DNA of 64,000 nt. It comes from Tupaia tana (Eukaryota > Chordata > Mammalia > Scandentia > Tupaiidae). A program made the translations under genes and the position numbers. Shown here piece by piece: positions 39,982 to 52,529 of the stretch (position 1 is its first letter; every line of letters starts with the position of its first letter). The stretch covers positions 1,736,001-1,800,000 of the forward strand of contig JAKSZU010000016.1 of the NCBI GenBank assembly GCA_026018925.1, read 5' to 3'. The notes beneath the pieces are model-generated. The model did not search any database. It had not been told where the DNA came from and worked only from the letters and a program-made list of their open reading frames with translations.

Positions 39982-42764
39982 TATCATACTGTTTTGATTA
40001 CCACAGCTTTGTAGTATATTTTTGGGTCGGGGAGTGAGATGCCGCCCACTCCACTCTTCTTGTGCAGAACTGCTTTGGCAATACGGGGTCTTTTATGATT
40101 CCAGACAAACTTTATGATTGTCTTTCCTAGATCTGTGAAGAATGTGTCTGGTACTTTGATTGGCATTGCATTAAATAGGTAGATTAATTTGGGTAAAACT
40201 GCCATTTTGATTATATTAATTCTTCCAATCCAGGAACATGGGATGTCCTTCCACTTTTTTGTGTCATTTTCAATTTTTTTTTTTTTTTTATCTTCTCATA
40301 GTTTTACTTGTGGAGGCCTTTAACTTCTTTAGTTAGATTTATCCCTAAGTATCTTATACTTTTTGTGGCTATGGTAAATGGAACAACTTTTTTCAGTTCT
40401 ATCTTTTTTCAGTCTGCCTGTTGTTCGTATACAGAAATGCTATAGATTTCTGGATATTAATTTTGTATCCTGCAACGTTACTGTATTCATGTATTACTTA
40501 CAGAAATTTTTTCATGGAAACCATTGGGTCTTCTATGTATACAATCATGTCATCTGCAAAAAGAGAGAGTTTCACCTCTTCTTTTCCTACTTGAATGCCT
40601 TTTATTTTTTCCTCTTTTCTGATTGCAATGGCCAAGACTTCTAGTACTATATTGAAGAGGAGTGGAGAAAGTGGACATCCTTGTCTTGTACCCGTTTTTA
40701 GTGGAAAAGCTTTCAGCTTTTCTCCATTGAGGATGATGTTCGCTATGGGTTTTTCATAGATAGCTTTTTTTTTTTATCGTAAAAATTTAATTTTTTTCCT
40801 GGTAATCTTTTTTTATTATCATCATAATCTTCTTTATATTACATTAGATTACATATAACTTTACAGTGTATTACAATGCTTTTTCAAAAGGGAATGCCAT
40901 GCATGTCAATCAATACAGAGACATTAATCTCCGCGCTTCAACGTTCAATATCTTTTCTGTTTTCCCCAATCATTAATATTATTATTCTAATTATTTTTTT
41001 TAAAACAGTCAATCACTATTTCTCATTTTGCTTGTAAAAAGACTTTGCCCATCATGAAATACTTCTCAGACCAATCCAGTTGAGAATACTAATACATGTC
41101 ATTATCTACAGTTAATAAGCCATATCTGTCTCTCATTAACGTCCTGCCTCTCTATTGTTCTCTTGCTATCTTTCTCTATCCTCTTCTCTTCACCTCCCCC
41201 ATTCCACACTGTCCTATTCTCATTAAGTACCTTCGCTGCTTTTATGTCCTCCAATTTTTTGCTCTCTACCATAGAGTGCGGATAGTCGGTATATATTGAG
41301 TGGATACATACAATATCTTTCTTTCATAGCCTGGCTTACTTCACTCAGCAATAGATCCTCCATATCTGACCACTTTCTATCAAATGCCAGCGTCTTGTTA
41401 TTTTTTATGGCTGAGTAGTATTCCATAGAGTATATATGCCACACTTGTCCAATCCATTCATCAGTTTGTGGACATTTAGGATGGTTCCATGTCTTGGCAA
41501 TTGTGAATAAGGCTGCAATAAACATTGATGTGCAAGCACTTTTCCGACTGAGCATTCTACTGTCCTTCAGGTAGATACCCAGAAGTGGGATTGCTGGATC
41601 AAATGGTAGTTCTATTTGTAGATCTTTGAGGAACCTCCATATTGTTCTTCACAGTGGTTGAACTAGTTTACATTCCCACCAACAGTATAGAAGGGTTCCC
41701 TTTTCACCACATCCCCACCAACACTTATCACTTTTTATATTCTTAATCTTTGCCATTCTGACAGGGGTTAGGTGGTATCTCATTGTGGTTTTTATCTGCA
41801 TCTCCCTTATGATGAGGGATGTTGAGCATTTCCTCATATGCTTTTTGGCTGTTCATGTCTTCCTTAGAGAGATTTTTGTTCAGCTCATTTCCCCATCTTT
41901 TAATTGGGTTAATCATTTTTTTTTCGCATAAGGCACTTGAGTTCCCTACGTATTCTGGTTATCAGTCCCTTGTCTGAGGGATATTTAACAAAAATATTTT
42001 CCCATTCTGAGGGTTGTTGGTTCACACTTGTTACTGTGTCCTTTGCTGTGCAGAAACTTCTTAGTCTAATATAGTCCCACTTGTCTATTTTAGGGATTAT
42101 TGTCTGTGCTTTGGGAGTCTTATTTAAGAAGTCTTTGCCTACTCCAATGTCTCCCAGAGTTTCCCCAGCATTTTCCACCAGTAGTTTTATTGTTTGAGGT
42201 CTTAGGTTCAGATCTTTGATCCATTTTGAGTTGACTGTTGTTAATGGTGAAAGATTTCATCTTTCTGCAGGTGGATACCCAGTCCACATGTCTGTTTTTA
42301 TGCCAATACCATGCTGTTTTGATGACCACAGCTTTATAGTATATCTTGGGATCAGGGAGTGATATGCCTCCTACTCCATTCTTCTTGTGCAGGATTGCTT
42401 TTGCAATACGAGGTCTTTTATGATTCCAGACAAATTCTATGATTGTCTTTTCTAGATCTGTGAAGAATATTTCTGGTATTTTTATTGGAACTGCATTAAA
42501 CATGTAGATTAATTTGGGTAGAATCGCCATTTTGATTATGTTAGTTCTTCTAATCCAGGAGCATGGGATATCCTTCCACTTTTTTTATGTCACTTTCAAT
42601 GTCTTTTTAAAAATTTTCATAGTTTTCTTTATAAAGGTCTTTGACTTTCTCAGTTAGGTTTATCCCTATGTATCTTATACACCTTGTGGCTACGGGAAAG
42701 GGATTCCTTTCTTCAGCTCTGCTTCGTTCAACTTGTTGTTCATAAATAGAAATGCTATAGATTT

Positions 42765-43844
42765 TTAGATATTGATTTTGTATCCTGCCACCTTACTGTA
42801 TTCACTTATTACTTCAAGAAGTTTTTTCATGGATACCTTTGGGTCTTCTAAGTATACCATCATGTCATCTGCAAATAAAGATATTTTCAACTCTTCTTTG
42901 CCTATTCGAATACCTTTAATATTGTTCTCTTCTCTGATTGCAATAGCTAAGACTTCCAGTATTATATTAAAGAGCAGTGGAGAGAGTGGGCAGCCTTGCC
43001 TAGTACCTGTTTTCAGAGGAAAAGCTTTCAGTTTTCCCCCATTCAGTATAATGTTAGCCATAGGTTTTTCATAGATTGCTTTTATTGTGTTCAGAAATGA
43101 CCTTTCTATACCAATCTTACTGAGAGTCTTAATCATAAAAGGATGTTGTATTTTATCAAATGCTTTCTCCGCATCAATTGAGATGATCATATGGTTTTTA
43201 TCTTTCTTTCTGTTAATGTGGTGTATTACATTTATGGTCTTGCGTATATTGAACCACCCTTGCATCCCTGGAATAAAGCCTACCTGGTCGTGATGAATGA
43301 TCTTTGTTATATGTTGTTGAATACGATTTGCAAGTATCTTGTTGAGAATTTTTGCATCTATATTCAACAATGATATTGATCTGTAGTTTTCCTTTTTTGT
43401 CATGTCCTTATCTGTTTTGGGGATGAGGATAGTGGAGGCTTCATAAAATGAATTTGGAAGGTTTCTTTCCTTTTGAATCTTTAGAAATAATTTTAGTAGG
43501 ATAGGGGTTAACTCTTCCTTAAAAGTTTTGTAGAATTCAGAAGTGAAGCCATCTGGACCTGGGCTTTTCTTTGTTGGGAGGTTATTTATTACTGATTCAA
43601 TCTCCTGGCTTGTTATAGGTCTATTCAGGTTCTCTATGTCTTCCTGATCCAATCTTGGTAGATTATATGCATCCAGGAATTTGTCCATCTCCTCCAGGTT
43701 ATCTTGTTTGTTGGCATAAAGTCGCTCATAGTATCCTCTAATGATATTTTGTATTTCTGCTATGTCTGTGGTAATATTTCCTGTTTCATCACATATTTGA
43801 TTAATCTGGTTTCTTTCTTTCTTCTTCTTGATCAGTCTAGCCAA
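42765..43844 (-). CDS. L1-B ORF2p reverse transcriptase fragment, 359 codons
   Basis: Covers the end of the linker after the endonuclease and most of [42 protein letters not shown], then [24 protein letters not shown] and [12 protein letters not shown] (catalytic box). All RT core blocks are visible. The frame breaks on both sides, so no whole ORF2p is possible. Confidence 0.88.
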   Translation of the reverse strand: MARLIKKKKERNQINQICDETGNITTDIAEIQNIIRGYYERLYANKQDNLEEMDKFLDAYNLPRLDQEDIENLNRPITSQEIESVINNLPTKKSPGPDGFTSEFYKTFKEELTPILLKLFLKIQKERNLPNSFYEASTILIPKTDKDMTKKENYRSISLLNIDAKILNKILANRIQQHITKIIHHDQVGFIPGMQGWFNIRKTINVIHHINRKKDKNHMIISIDAEKAFDKIQHPFMIKTLSKIGIERSFLNTIKAIYEKPMANIILNGGKLKAFPLKTGTRQGCPLSPLLFNIILEVLAIAIREENNIKGIRIGKEELKISLFADDMMVYLEDPKVSMKKLLEVISEYSKVAGYKINI

Positions 43845-44321
43845 TGGTGTGTCAATCTTGTTAATCTTTTCAAAGAACCAGCTTTTGCTTTCATTTTTTT
43901 TCTGTATGGTTTATTTTCTATTTCATTTATTTCTGCTTGAACCTTTATTATTTCTTTTCGCCTGGCATTTTGGGGGTTTGTTTGTTGTTGTTTTTCCAAT
44001 TCTCTGAGGCATGATGATAAGTTATCTGCTTGCCATCTTTCCATCCTTTTCTTATGTGCACTAATTGCTATGAATTTCCCTTTTATGACTGCTTTTGCTG
44101 TGTCCCATAGATTATGGACACTTGTGTACTCATTATCATTTGTTTCCATAATTTTTTTTTATTTCAGCCTTAATTTCTTCAGTAGTGAAGAAGTCATTCA
44201 AAAGTAGGTTGTTCAGTTTCCATGTGTTTGTGTATTTTTGGGGTTGTTTCTTGAAATTAATCTTGAGTTTAATTCCATCATGGTCAGAGAAGATTCTGGG
44301 TACAGTTTCTATGCCTTTGAA

Positions 44322-44978
44322 TCAGTAAAGGCTTGATTTGTGTCCTAATATATGATCTATCTTTGAAAAGGTTCCATGTCGGGGTGAGAAAAATGTATAT
44401 GTTGTGGATGTAGGGTGGAAAGTTCTAGAGATATCGGTCAAGCCCATTTGATTTATTGTATCATTTAAGTCCTGTATCTCTCTATTTATTTTCTGTCTAG
44501 AAGATCTGTCTATAGGAGATAGTGGGGTGTTGAGATCTCCAACAATTATAGTATTTCTCCCTATCTCTCCTTTTAGCTCCAGCAGTCTTTCCTTCACATA
44601 TTTAGGTGCACCTGAGTTGGGTGCGTAGATATTTATAAGGGTTATGTCTTCTTCCTGGATTACCCCATTTACTATTATATAATGCCCTTCTTTGTCTCTT
44701 ACAGTCTTTGTCTTGAAATCTATTTTGTCTGAGATCAATATTGCTACTCCAGCCTTTTTTTGATTTCCATTTGCATGGAATATCTTTTTCCAGCCCTTGA
44801 CTTTTAGTCTATGTATGTCTTTATCCATAAGGTGAGTTTCTTGTAGGCAACAGATAGAGGGTTTCTGTTTTCTTATCCATTCAGCCAGTCTATGTCTCTT
44901 AACTGGAGACTTTAATCCATTGGCATTCAATGTTATTATCGATATTTCCATACCTGATCCTATCATTAAGTGAGCCAT
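44322..44978 (-). CDS. L1-B ORF2p endonuclease domain, 218 codons
   Basis: The N-terminal apurinic-type endonuclease that nicks target DNA. It starts MAHLMIGSGMEISIITLNAN and shows LQETH and GDLNTPLSPIDR, blocks holding the acidic and Asn catalytic residues. HPTSTTYTFFSPRHGTFSKI and DHILGH follow. The frame closes shortly after and is separated from RT by breaks. Confidence 0.88.
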   Translation of the reverse strand: MAHLMIGSGMEISIITLNANGLKSPVKRHRLAEWIRKQKPSICCLQETHLMDKDIHRLKVKGWKKIFHANGNQKKAGVAILISDKIDFKTKTVRDKEGHYIIVNGVIQEEDITLINIYAPNSGAPKYVKERLLELKGEIGRNTIIVGDLNTPLSPIDRSSRQKINREIQDLNDTINQMGLTDISRTFHPTSTTYTFFSPRHGTFSKIDHILGHKSSLY

Positions 44979-45021
44979 TTTCTTGGTTGCTTTTTGTTCT
45001 CGTATAACTGTCTCTGATTTT

Positions 45022-45990
45022 TTAGTTTTCCTGGTATAGTACTCCCTTCAGAACCTCTTGAAGAGCTGGTCTGGAGTTGGTAAATTCCTTCAAATTTTGT
45101 TTGTTCGAGAATGTTTTTATCTTTTTTTCCCATATGAAATATAATTTTGCTGGGTATAGTATTCTTGGTTGAAATTGTTTTTCACTCAACACTTTGACTA
45201 TACTTCCCCATTCTTTCCTTGCCTGCATTGTTTCCGCCGAGAGATCCGATGTTAGCCTGATGGGGTGACCTTTGTAAGTAACTTGGCATTTCTCTCTTGC
45301 CAATTTTAGTATCTTGTCTTTGTCTGTTGTTTTTGCCAGTCTGGCTATGATGTGCCTTGGAGAGGATCTTCTTGGGTTGATTCTACTCGGGGTCTTATGT
45401 ATTTCTTGGGTCTGGAGTTTTGAGTGCCTTTCTAGATTTGGAAAGTTTTCTTCCAGGATCTCATTGAATAAATTATCTAGGCCCTTATTATTTTCTTCCT
45501 CTTCTGGAATGCCAAGTATCCGGATGTTGGGGCGCTTGATGGTATCCAGTATTCCTCGTATATTATCTTCATTTTTCATGGTTGTTTTCTCAATCTTCTT
45601 GATACTTTTTTATAGGTCAGATGTTTTGTCTTCTATGTTAGAGATTCGATCTTCTGCTTGGTCTAACCTAGTTTTAATACTTTCAAGGGAGGTTTTGATT
45701 TTCTGTATCACATTCTTCAATCCTAAAAGTTCCATCTGGTTCTTGTTTAAGGTATCCATTTCTTCTTTCAAGTCATTGAAGGACTTCCTCATCTCCTGGA
45801 GCTCCTTGTCTCTTTTCTCTTCCATCTCAGTTAGTTTGGTCACTACAAATATTCTGAATTCCTTATCAGACATGTCCACAACGTCCAATGTATTGACTGT
45901 GGGTGATGTAGGCTTGATGATTTCCCTTGAGGGAGAGGCCTTTGTTGGTTGCTCATATTCCTTGAGCCTCTGCGATTGTTCCTAGTCATC
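45022..45990 (-). pseudogene. L1-B ORF1 (RNA-binding ORF1p), frameshifted
   Basis: Open pieces at 45888-45610 (coiled-coil side, EMEEKRDKELQEMRKSFNDL and heptad-like EDRISNIEDK) and 45579-45022 (RRM and C-terminal domain, RRSSPRHIIARLAKTTDKDK, then ITYKGHPIRL-like sequence). A frame break between them prevents the ~330-residue protein. Confidence 0.82.
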
Positions 45991-46328
45991 AGGTAATCTA
46001 TATGTTTCTTCCTAACTTGTTTAAGGTATCTTTGATTGTTAAAAGTTGTACAGGCTTAGAAAATTGATGATTTCTCTTATGGCTGGCCTACCTGTTGCTC
46101 ACCATTACCATTAACTGTTCCCACTAGCCCTGGAAGGACCAAAGTCCTTGCTGTTTCTAAGGAGTGGTGAGCCTTCAACTGACCTAATAAGCAACACCCC
46201 AAGAGCAAAGAAAATCAAAAGGAAAAAAGGAAATCATGTGGTGCGCAATGCGCGCCGCACGCTATTCAAATCACCAAAATTCAAAGAGTCCAAAGGCTAG
46301 TGGGAAAGGGTCAGAAGATGAGTGACAG

Positions 46329-46690
46329 GACCAGGTTGGTCAGGCCTGCAGCCTCAGTCCGCCTGGTGTCCAGAACTGCTGGCCGGCTCGATCCGGACTG
46401 CTGGTGGGGTGGGGTGGGAGTTCACCTTAAAGTCCCAGACAACCAACCTGGGGTCCAAGGAGGAGGAACGATGGGGATGACCAGAGATTCGGAAGGGTCA
46501 GGCTGCAGCCTCAGTCTGTGTGTTGTCCGGAACTGCTGGCCGGCTCGATCCGGATTGCAGGTGGGTGGGGTGGGAGTTCGCCTTAAAGTCCCAGACAACC
46601 AACCTGGGGTCCAAGGAGGAGGAACAGTGGGGATGAGCGGAGATTCGGAAGGGTCGGGCCACAGCCTCAGTCCGCCTGGTGTCCAGAACT
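46329..46690 (-). repeat. L1-B 5' UTR monomers, about 157 bp, 2+ copies
   Basis: The block 'gcctcagtc' recurs at 46351, 46508 and 46664, spacing 157 and 156 bp. Each unit also holds 'ctggccggctcgatccgga', 'cttaaagtcccagacaacc' and 'gagattcggaaggg'. The third copy is cut at the element's end. The tandem 5' UTR layout is like the monomeric promoters of mouse L1. GC-rich, unlike the monomers of L1-A and L1-C. Confidence 0.9.
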
Positions 46691-46691
46691 C

Positions 46692-48340
46692 TAGATAGCT
46701 TTTATTGTGTTGAGAAATGACCCTTCTATGCCAATTTTGCCGAGAGTCTTGATCATGAAGGGATGTTGTAGCTTATCAAATGCTTTTTCTGCATCAATTG
46801 ATATGACCATATGGCTTTTATCTTTCTTCCTATTAATATGGTGTATTACATTTATGGTTTTGCATATGTTGAACCAACCTTGCATTCCTGGGATAAAGCC
46901 TACCTGATCATGATGTATAATCTTTTTGATAAGTTGTTGTATACGATTTGCTAGTACCTTGTTGAGAATCTTCGTGTCTATATTCATCAGGGATATTGGT
47001 CTATAGTTTTCCTTCTTTGTCCTGTCCTTATCTGTTTTAAGGATAAGGGTGATAGAGGCTTCATAGAATGAATTAGGGAGAGATTCACCCTTTTCGATCT
47101 TTAGAAATAACTTGAGCAGAATGGGGGTTAACTCTTCTTTGAAAGTTTTGTAGAATTCAGAGGTGAATCCATCAGGGCCAGGGCTTTCTTTGTTGGGAGG
47201 TTATATATAACCGATTTGATCTCCTGGCTTGTTATGGACCTATTCAGACTTTCTATATCCTCCTGGCTCAATCTAGGTAGATTATACCTGTCCAGAAATT
47301 TGTCCATCTCATCCAAATTATCTTGTTTCTTGGCATACAGATGTTCATAGTATCCTCTAATAATGTTTTTTATTTCTACTATGTCTGTTGTTATTTTGCC
47401 TGCTTCATTGCAGATCTGATTCACCTGGTTCTTTTCTCTCTTCTTCTTAATAAGTCTCACTAGTGGTGTATCAATTTTGTTTATCTTTTCAAAGAACCAG
47501 CTTTTACTTTCATTTATTTTCTGTATAGTTCGTTTATTTTCCATTTCATTTATTTCTGCTCGTATCTTTATTATTTCCTTTCTCCTGGAGTTTTTTGGAT
47601 CTTTTTGCTGTTGCTTTTCCAATTCTGTGAGGCATGATGTTAGGTGATCCATTTGCCTTCTTTCCATGCTCCTCTTATGTGCACTAATTGCTATGAACTT
47701 CCCTCTTATGACTGCTTTAGCAGTGTCCCAAAGATTATGGAAACGCATGTCCTCATTGTCATTGGCTTCCATGATCCTTTTGATTTCAGTCTTTATTTCT
47801 TCAGTAGTTGTGGAGTCATTCAGGAGTAGGTTATTAAGTTTCCATGTATTTGAGCATTTTTGAGGATTTCTCTTGAAATTAAACTCAAGTTTAATTCCAT
47901 CATGGTTGGTGAAGATGCTTGGTATAGTTTCTATGCTTTTGAATCTGTAGAGGCTTGCTTTGTGCTCAATAATGTGGTCAGTCTTCAAGAATGTTCCATG
48001 TGGCGGCGAGAAAAAAAGTGTATATTGAGGTTTTAGGATGGAAAGTTCTATAGATGTCTGTTAAGTCCATTTGATTTATGATATCATTTAGATCTTTTAT
48101 CTCTTTACCTATTTTTTGTCTAGATGATCTATCCAGGGGGGATAGTGCAGTGCTGAGGTCTCCAACAATTAGTGTGTTGCAGTCTATCTCTCTTTTTAGA
48201 TCTAGCAGTCTTTCCTTCACATATTTGGGTGCTCCTGTGTTAGGCGCATAGATATTAATAAGCGTTATATCTTCTTAATCGATTGATCCTTTCACTACAA
48301 TATAGTGTCCTTCTTTGTCTCTTCGAACAGTTTTTGTTTT
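46692..48340 (-). pseudogene. L1-A ORF2 middle part (RT and endonuclease), broken
   Basis: Fragments include FDKLQHPFM near 46770, a 286-codon open piece (47988-47128) covering the linker, and an 80-codon piece (48220-47978) with [14 protein letters not shown] of the endonuclease. Stops and frameshifts separate them. L1-C interrupts the endonuclease at 48341. Confidence 0.85.
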
Positions 48341-48632
48341 TTTTTTCTTTTTTTTTATTTTATTTATTGTTTTTTTTATTTTTACATTTTTCCACAAACA
48401 TTTACTTTACGTAGCAAAAAATTTTAGCTCATACTCCATAATTCTTGACAGTTTACAAACAACTTTCAAGATCTCAAAATACTGAATTTTAAAGATAATG
48501 TTCAAAATATGTCTTATAATTTTGTATAATTTTAAAACTCTATAACAACAGAAGCAGAATGGTTTCAAAAATATATATATACATATATATACAAATATAT
48601 ATGTGTATATATATATATATATATATACACAT

Positions 48633-50222
48633 TTAGAGTGCAGACACTCGGTATATATTAAGTGGGGACATACAATGTCTCTCCTTCATAGCATGGCTTG
48701 CTTCACTCAACAGTAAGTCTTCCATATTCATCCACTTCCTTTCAAAAGTCAGGGATTTGTTGTTTTTTATGGATGAATAGTATTCCATTGAGTATATGTG
48801 CCACAGTTTTTCTAACCATTCATCAGTTCGTGGGCATTTAGGTTGTTTCCATGACTTAGCAATCGTGAAAAGTGCCGCAATAAACATCGATGTGCAAGCA
48901 CTTTTTCGATTAAGTATTCTTCTGTCCTTCGGGTAGATACCAAGGAGTGGGATTGCTGGATCATATGGTAGTTCTATTTGTAGATTTTGGAGGAATCTCC
49001 AAATTGTTCTCCACAGTGGTTGTACCAATTTACAGTCCCACCAGCAGTGTAAGAGAGTTCCCTTTTCACCACACCCCCTCCAGCACTTATCATTTTTTGT
49101 TTTTTTAATCTTAGACATTCTGACTGGGGTTAGGTGATATCTCATTGTTGTTTTGATCTGCATTTCTCTTACAATGAGGGATGTTGAGCATTTTTTCATA
49201 TGCCTTTTAGCTATTCGTATGTCATCTTTAGAAAGTGGTTTTTTCAACTCATTCTCCCATCTTTTAATAGGATTGATTGTCTTTTTCCGAAACAGCCGCT
49301 TGAGTTCCTTGTGGATTCTGGTTATCAGTCCCTTGTCTGATGCATAGTTTACAAAAATATTTTCCCATTCTGAGGGCTGTCTGTTCACACTAATCACTGT
49401 GTCTTTTGCCATGCAGAAACTTCTTAGTCTGATGTAATCCCACTTGTCTATTTTAGGGATCATAGACTGTGCATTGGGAGTCTTATTTAAGAAGTTTTTC
49501 CCTACCCCAATGTCTCCCAGAGTTTCCCCGGTGTTTTCCAGGAGCAGTTTTATAGTTTGAGGTCTTAGGTTTAGATCTTTGATCCACGTTGACTTTATTT
49601 TTGTCAGAGGTGAGAGGTAGGGGTTCAGATTCATCTTTCTGCAAGTGGAGATCCAGTTTTGCCAGCACCATTTGCTGAAGAGGTTATCCTTTTCCCACAG
49701 GATTGACTGGTGCCCCTTGTCAAAAATCAGTTGGCTGTATGTTTGAGCATTCATTTCTGGGGACTCTATTCTGTTCCATTGGTCCACCTGTCTGTTCCTG
49801 TGCCAGTACCATGCTGTTTTGATTACCACAGCTTTGTAGTATATTTTTGGGTCAGGGAGTGAGATGCCACCCACTCCATTCTTCTTGTGCAAAACTGCTT
49901 TGGCAATACGGGGTCTTTTATGATTCCAGACAAACGTTATGATTGTCTTTCCTAGATCTGTGAAGAATGTGTCTGGTACTTTGATTGGCATTGCATTAAA
50001 TAGGTAGATTAATTTGAGTAAAATTGCCATTTTGATTATATTAATTCTTCCAATCCAGGACCATGGGATGTCCTTCCACTTTTTTGTGTCATTTTCAATT
50101 TCTTTTTTTATCTTCTCATAGTTTTCCTTGTGGAGGTCTTTAACATCTTTAGTTAGATTTATCCCTAAGTATCTTATACTTTTTGTGGCTATGGTAAATG
50201 GAACAACTTTTTTCAGTTCCAT
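48633..50222 (-). CDS. L1-C ORF2p, C-terminal part (529 codons)
   Basis: Follows the RT core: [20 protein letters not shown], the long linker, the knuckle [18 protein letters not shown], ending NIYRVSAL. It lies one frame away from 50302-52485. The boundary is a T-run at 50325-50331, where related copies have one base fewer or different. Confidence 0.92.
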   Translation of the reverse strand: MELKKVVPFTIATKSIRYLGINLTKDVKDLHKENYEKIKKEIENDTKKWKDIPWSWIGRINIIKMAILLKLIYLFNAMPIKVPDTFFTDLGKTIITFVWNHKRPRIAKAVLHKKNGVGGISLPDPKIYYKAVVIKTAWYWHRNRQVDQWNRIESPEMNAQTYSQLIFDKGHQSILWEKDNLFSKWCWQNWISTCRKMNLNPYLSPLTKIKSTWIKDLNLRPQTIKLLLENTGETLGDIGVGKNFLNKTPNAQSMIPKIDKWDYIRLRSFCMAKDTVISVNRQPSEWENIFVNYASDKGLITRIHKELKRLFRKKTINPIKRWENELKKPLSKDDIRIAKRHMKKCSTSLIVREMQIKTTMRYHLTPVRMSKIKKTKNDKCWRGCGEKGTLLHCWWDCKLVQPLWRTIWRFLQNLQIELPYDPAIPLLGIYPKDRRILNRKSACTSMFIAALFTIAKSWKQPKCPRTDEWLEKLWHIYSMEYYSSIKNNKSLTFERKWMNMEDLLLSEASHAMKERHCMSPLNIYRVSAL

Positions 50223-50301
50223 CTCAGTCTGCCTGTTGTTCGTATACAGAAATGCTATAGATTTCTGGATATTAATTTTGTATCCTGCAACGTTACTGTA
50301 T

Positions 50302-52485
50302 TCATGTATTACTTCCAGAAATTTTTTTTATGGAAACCATTGGGTCTTCTATGTATACAATCATGTCATCTGCAAATAGAGAGAGTTTCACCTCTTCTTT
50401 TCCTATTTGAATGCCTTTTATTTTTTCCTCTTTTCTGATTGCAATGGCCAAGACTTCTAGTACTATATTGAAGAGGAGTGGAGAAAGTGGACATCCTTGT
50501 CTTGTACCCGTTTTTAGTGGAAAAGCTTTCAGCTTTTCTCCATTGAGGATGATGTTCGCTATGGGTTTTTCATAGATAGCTTTTATTGTGTTGAGAAATG
50601 GCCCTTCTATGCCCATTTTGCTGAGAGTCTTGATCATGAAGGGATGTTGTATCTTATCAAATGCTTTTTCTGCATCAATTGATATGACCATATGGTTTTT
50701 ATCTTTCTTCCTATTAATATGGTGTATTACATTTATGGTTTTGCGTATGTTGAACCAACCTTGCATTCCTGGGATAAAGCCTACCTGATCATGATGTATA
50801 ATCTTTTTGATAAGTTGTTGTATACGATTTGCTAGTACCTTGTTGAGAATCTTCGCGTCTATATTCATCAGGGATATTGGTCTATAGTTTTCCTTCCTTG
50901 TCCTGTCCTTATCTGTTTTAAGGATAAGGGTGATAGAGGCTTCATAGAATGAATTAGGGAGAGATTCACCCTTTTCGATCTTTAGAAATAACTTGAGCAG
51001 AATGGGGGTTAACTCTTCTTTGAAAGTTTTGTAGAATTCAGAGGTGAATCCATCAGGGCCAGGGCTTTTCTTTGTTGGGAGGTTATTTATAACTGATTTG
51101 ATCTCCTGGCTTGTTATGGACCTATTCAGACTTTCTATATCCTCCTGGCTCAATCTAGGTAGATTATACCTGTCCAGAAATTTGTCCATCTCATCCAAAT
51201 TATCTTGTTTCTTGGCATACAGATGTTCATAGTATCCCCTAATAATGTTTTTTATTTCTACTATGTCTGTTGTTATTTTGCCTGCTTCATTGCAGATCTG
51301 ATTCACCTGGTTCTTTTCTCTCTTCTTCTTAATAAGTCTCGCTAGTGGTGTATCAATTTTGTTTACCTTTTCAAAGAACCAGCTTTTACTTTCATTTATT
51401 TTCTGTATAGTTCGTTTATTTTCTATTTCATTTATTTCTGCTCGTATCTTTATTATTTCCTTTCTCCTGGAGTTTTTTGGATCTTTTTGCTGTTGCTTTT
51501 CCAATTCTGTGAGGCATGATGTTAGGTGATCCATTTGCCTTCTTTCCATGCTCCTCTTATGTGCACTAATTGCTATGAACTTCCCTCTTATGACTGCTTT
51601 AGCAGTGTCCCAAAGATTATGGAAACTCGTGTCCTCATTGTCATTGGCTTCCATGAACCTTTTGATTTCAGTCTTTATTTCTTCAGTAGTTGTGGAGTCA
51701 TTCAGGAGTAGGTTATTAAGTTTCCATGTATTTGAGTATTTTTGAGGATTTCTCTTGAAATTAAACTCAAGTTTAATTCCATCATGGTCGGTGAAGATGC
51801 TGGGTATAGTTTCTATGCTTTTGAATCTGTAGAGGCTTGCTTTGTGCCCAATGATGTGGTCAATCTTCGAGAATGTTCCATGTGGTGGCGAGAAAAAAGT
51901 GTATCTTGAGGTTTTAGGATGGAAAGTTCTATAGATGTCTGTTAAGTCCATTTGATTTATGATATCATTTAGATCTTTTATCTCTTTACCTATTTTTTGT
52001 CTAGATGATCTATCCAGGGGGGATAGTGCAGTGTTGAGGTCTCCAACAATTAGTGTGTTGCAGTCTATCTCCCTTTTTAGATCTAGCAGTCTTTCCTTCA
52101 CATATTTGGGTGCTCCTGTGTTGGGCGCATAGATATTAATAAGCGTTATATCTTCTTGATCGATTGATCCTTTTACTACAATATAGTGCCCTTCTTTGTC
52201 TCTTCGAACAGTTTTTGTTTTAAAGCCTATTTTGTCAGAGATCAGTATTGAAACTCCAGCTCTTTTTTGGTTCCCATTTGCATGGAAAATCTTTTTCCAA
52301 CCCTTCACTTTCAGTCTATGTATATCTTTATCCATGAAGTGGGTTTCCTGTAGGCAACAGATAGAGGGTTTTTGTTTTGTAACCCATTCAGCCTGTCTGT
52401 GTCTCTTGATTGGAGAGTTTAATCCATTAACATTCAATGTTATTATTGATGTTAATGGATCTGTCCCGGCATTTAAGTTGGCCAT
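50302..52485 (-). CDS. L1-C ORF2p, endonuclease plus RT (727 codons)
   Basis: Starts [20 protein letters not shown]. It carries the endonuclease blocks ([29 protein letters not shown]), the linker, and RT with [29 protein letters not shown] and the intact FADDMIVY catalytic box. It then runs out of frame in a T-run. With 48633-50222 it covers about 1,256 residues, near the usual ORF2p length of about 1,275. It is the best-kept coding frame in the window. Confidence 0.93.
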   Translation of the reverse strand: MANLNAGTDPLTSIITLNVNGLNSPIKRHRQAEWVTKQKPSICCLQETHFMDKDIHRLKVKGWKKIFHANGNQKRAGVSILISDKIGFKTKTVRRDKEGHYIVVKGSIDQEDITLINIYAPNTGAPKYVKERLLDLKREIDCNTLIVGDLNTALSPLDRSSRQKIGKEIKDLNDIINQMDLTDIYRTFHPKTSRYTFFSPPHGTFSKIDHIIGHKASLYRFKSIETIPSIFTDHDGIKLEFNFKRNPQKYSNTWKLNNLLLNDSTTTEEIKTEIKRFMEANDNEDTSFHNLWDTAKAVIRGKFIAISAHKRSMERRQMDHLTSCLTELEKQQQKDPKNSRRKEIIKIRAEINEIENKRTIQKINESKSWFFEKVNKIDTPLARLIKKKREKNQVNQICNEAGKITTDIVEIKNIIRGYYEHLYAKKQDNLDEMDKFLDRYNLPRLSQEDIESLNRSITSQEIKSVINNLPTKKSPGPDGFTSEFYKTFKEELTPILLKLFLKIEKGESLPNSFYEASITLILKTDKDRTRKENYRPISLMNIDAKILNKVLANRIQQLIKKIIHHDQVGFIPGMQGWFNIRKTINVIHHINRKKDKNHMVISIDAEKAFDKIQHPFMIKTLSKMGIEGPFLNTIKAIYEKPIANIILNGEKLKAFPLKTGTRQGCPLSPLLFNIVLEVLAIAIRKEEKIKGIQIGKEEVKLSLFADDMIVYIEDPMVSIKKISGSNT

Positions 52486-52529
52486 TGTCTTAGTTGCCTT
52501 TTACTCTTTTGTTTCTGGCTGTTACTTCT

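Larger units (their letters stand above)
40769..46691 (-). mobile_element. L1-B: near full-length LINE-1 of a second subfamily
   Basis: Inserted in L1-A, with the duplication 'tagatagctttt' at 40757-40768 and 46692-46703. It has a distinct 3' UTR ('ctttatattacattagatta'), shared with L1-F. ORF2 runs about 44978 to 41220 with several breaks and a deletion near 42260-42290 that removes about 120 bp relative to L1-F. ORF1 lies at about 45990-45022, and a monomeric 5' UTR at 46000-46691. Length is about 5.9 kb. Confidence 0.93.

Noticed and set aside
45314-45985. 223-codon plus-strand frame, membrane-protein-like
   Set aside because: It is the antisense shadow of L1-B ORF1. Antisense of coiled-coil coding regions often reads as hydrophobic.
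46300-46698. 132-codon plus-strand frame with internal repeats (QPGVQGGGTMGM...)
   Set aside because: It is translation across the tandem monomers of the L1-B 5' UTR, in antisense to the element.
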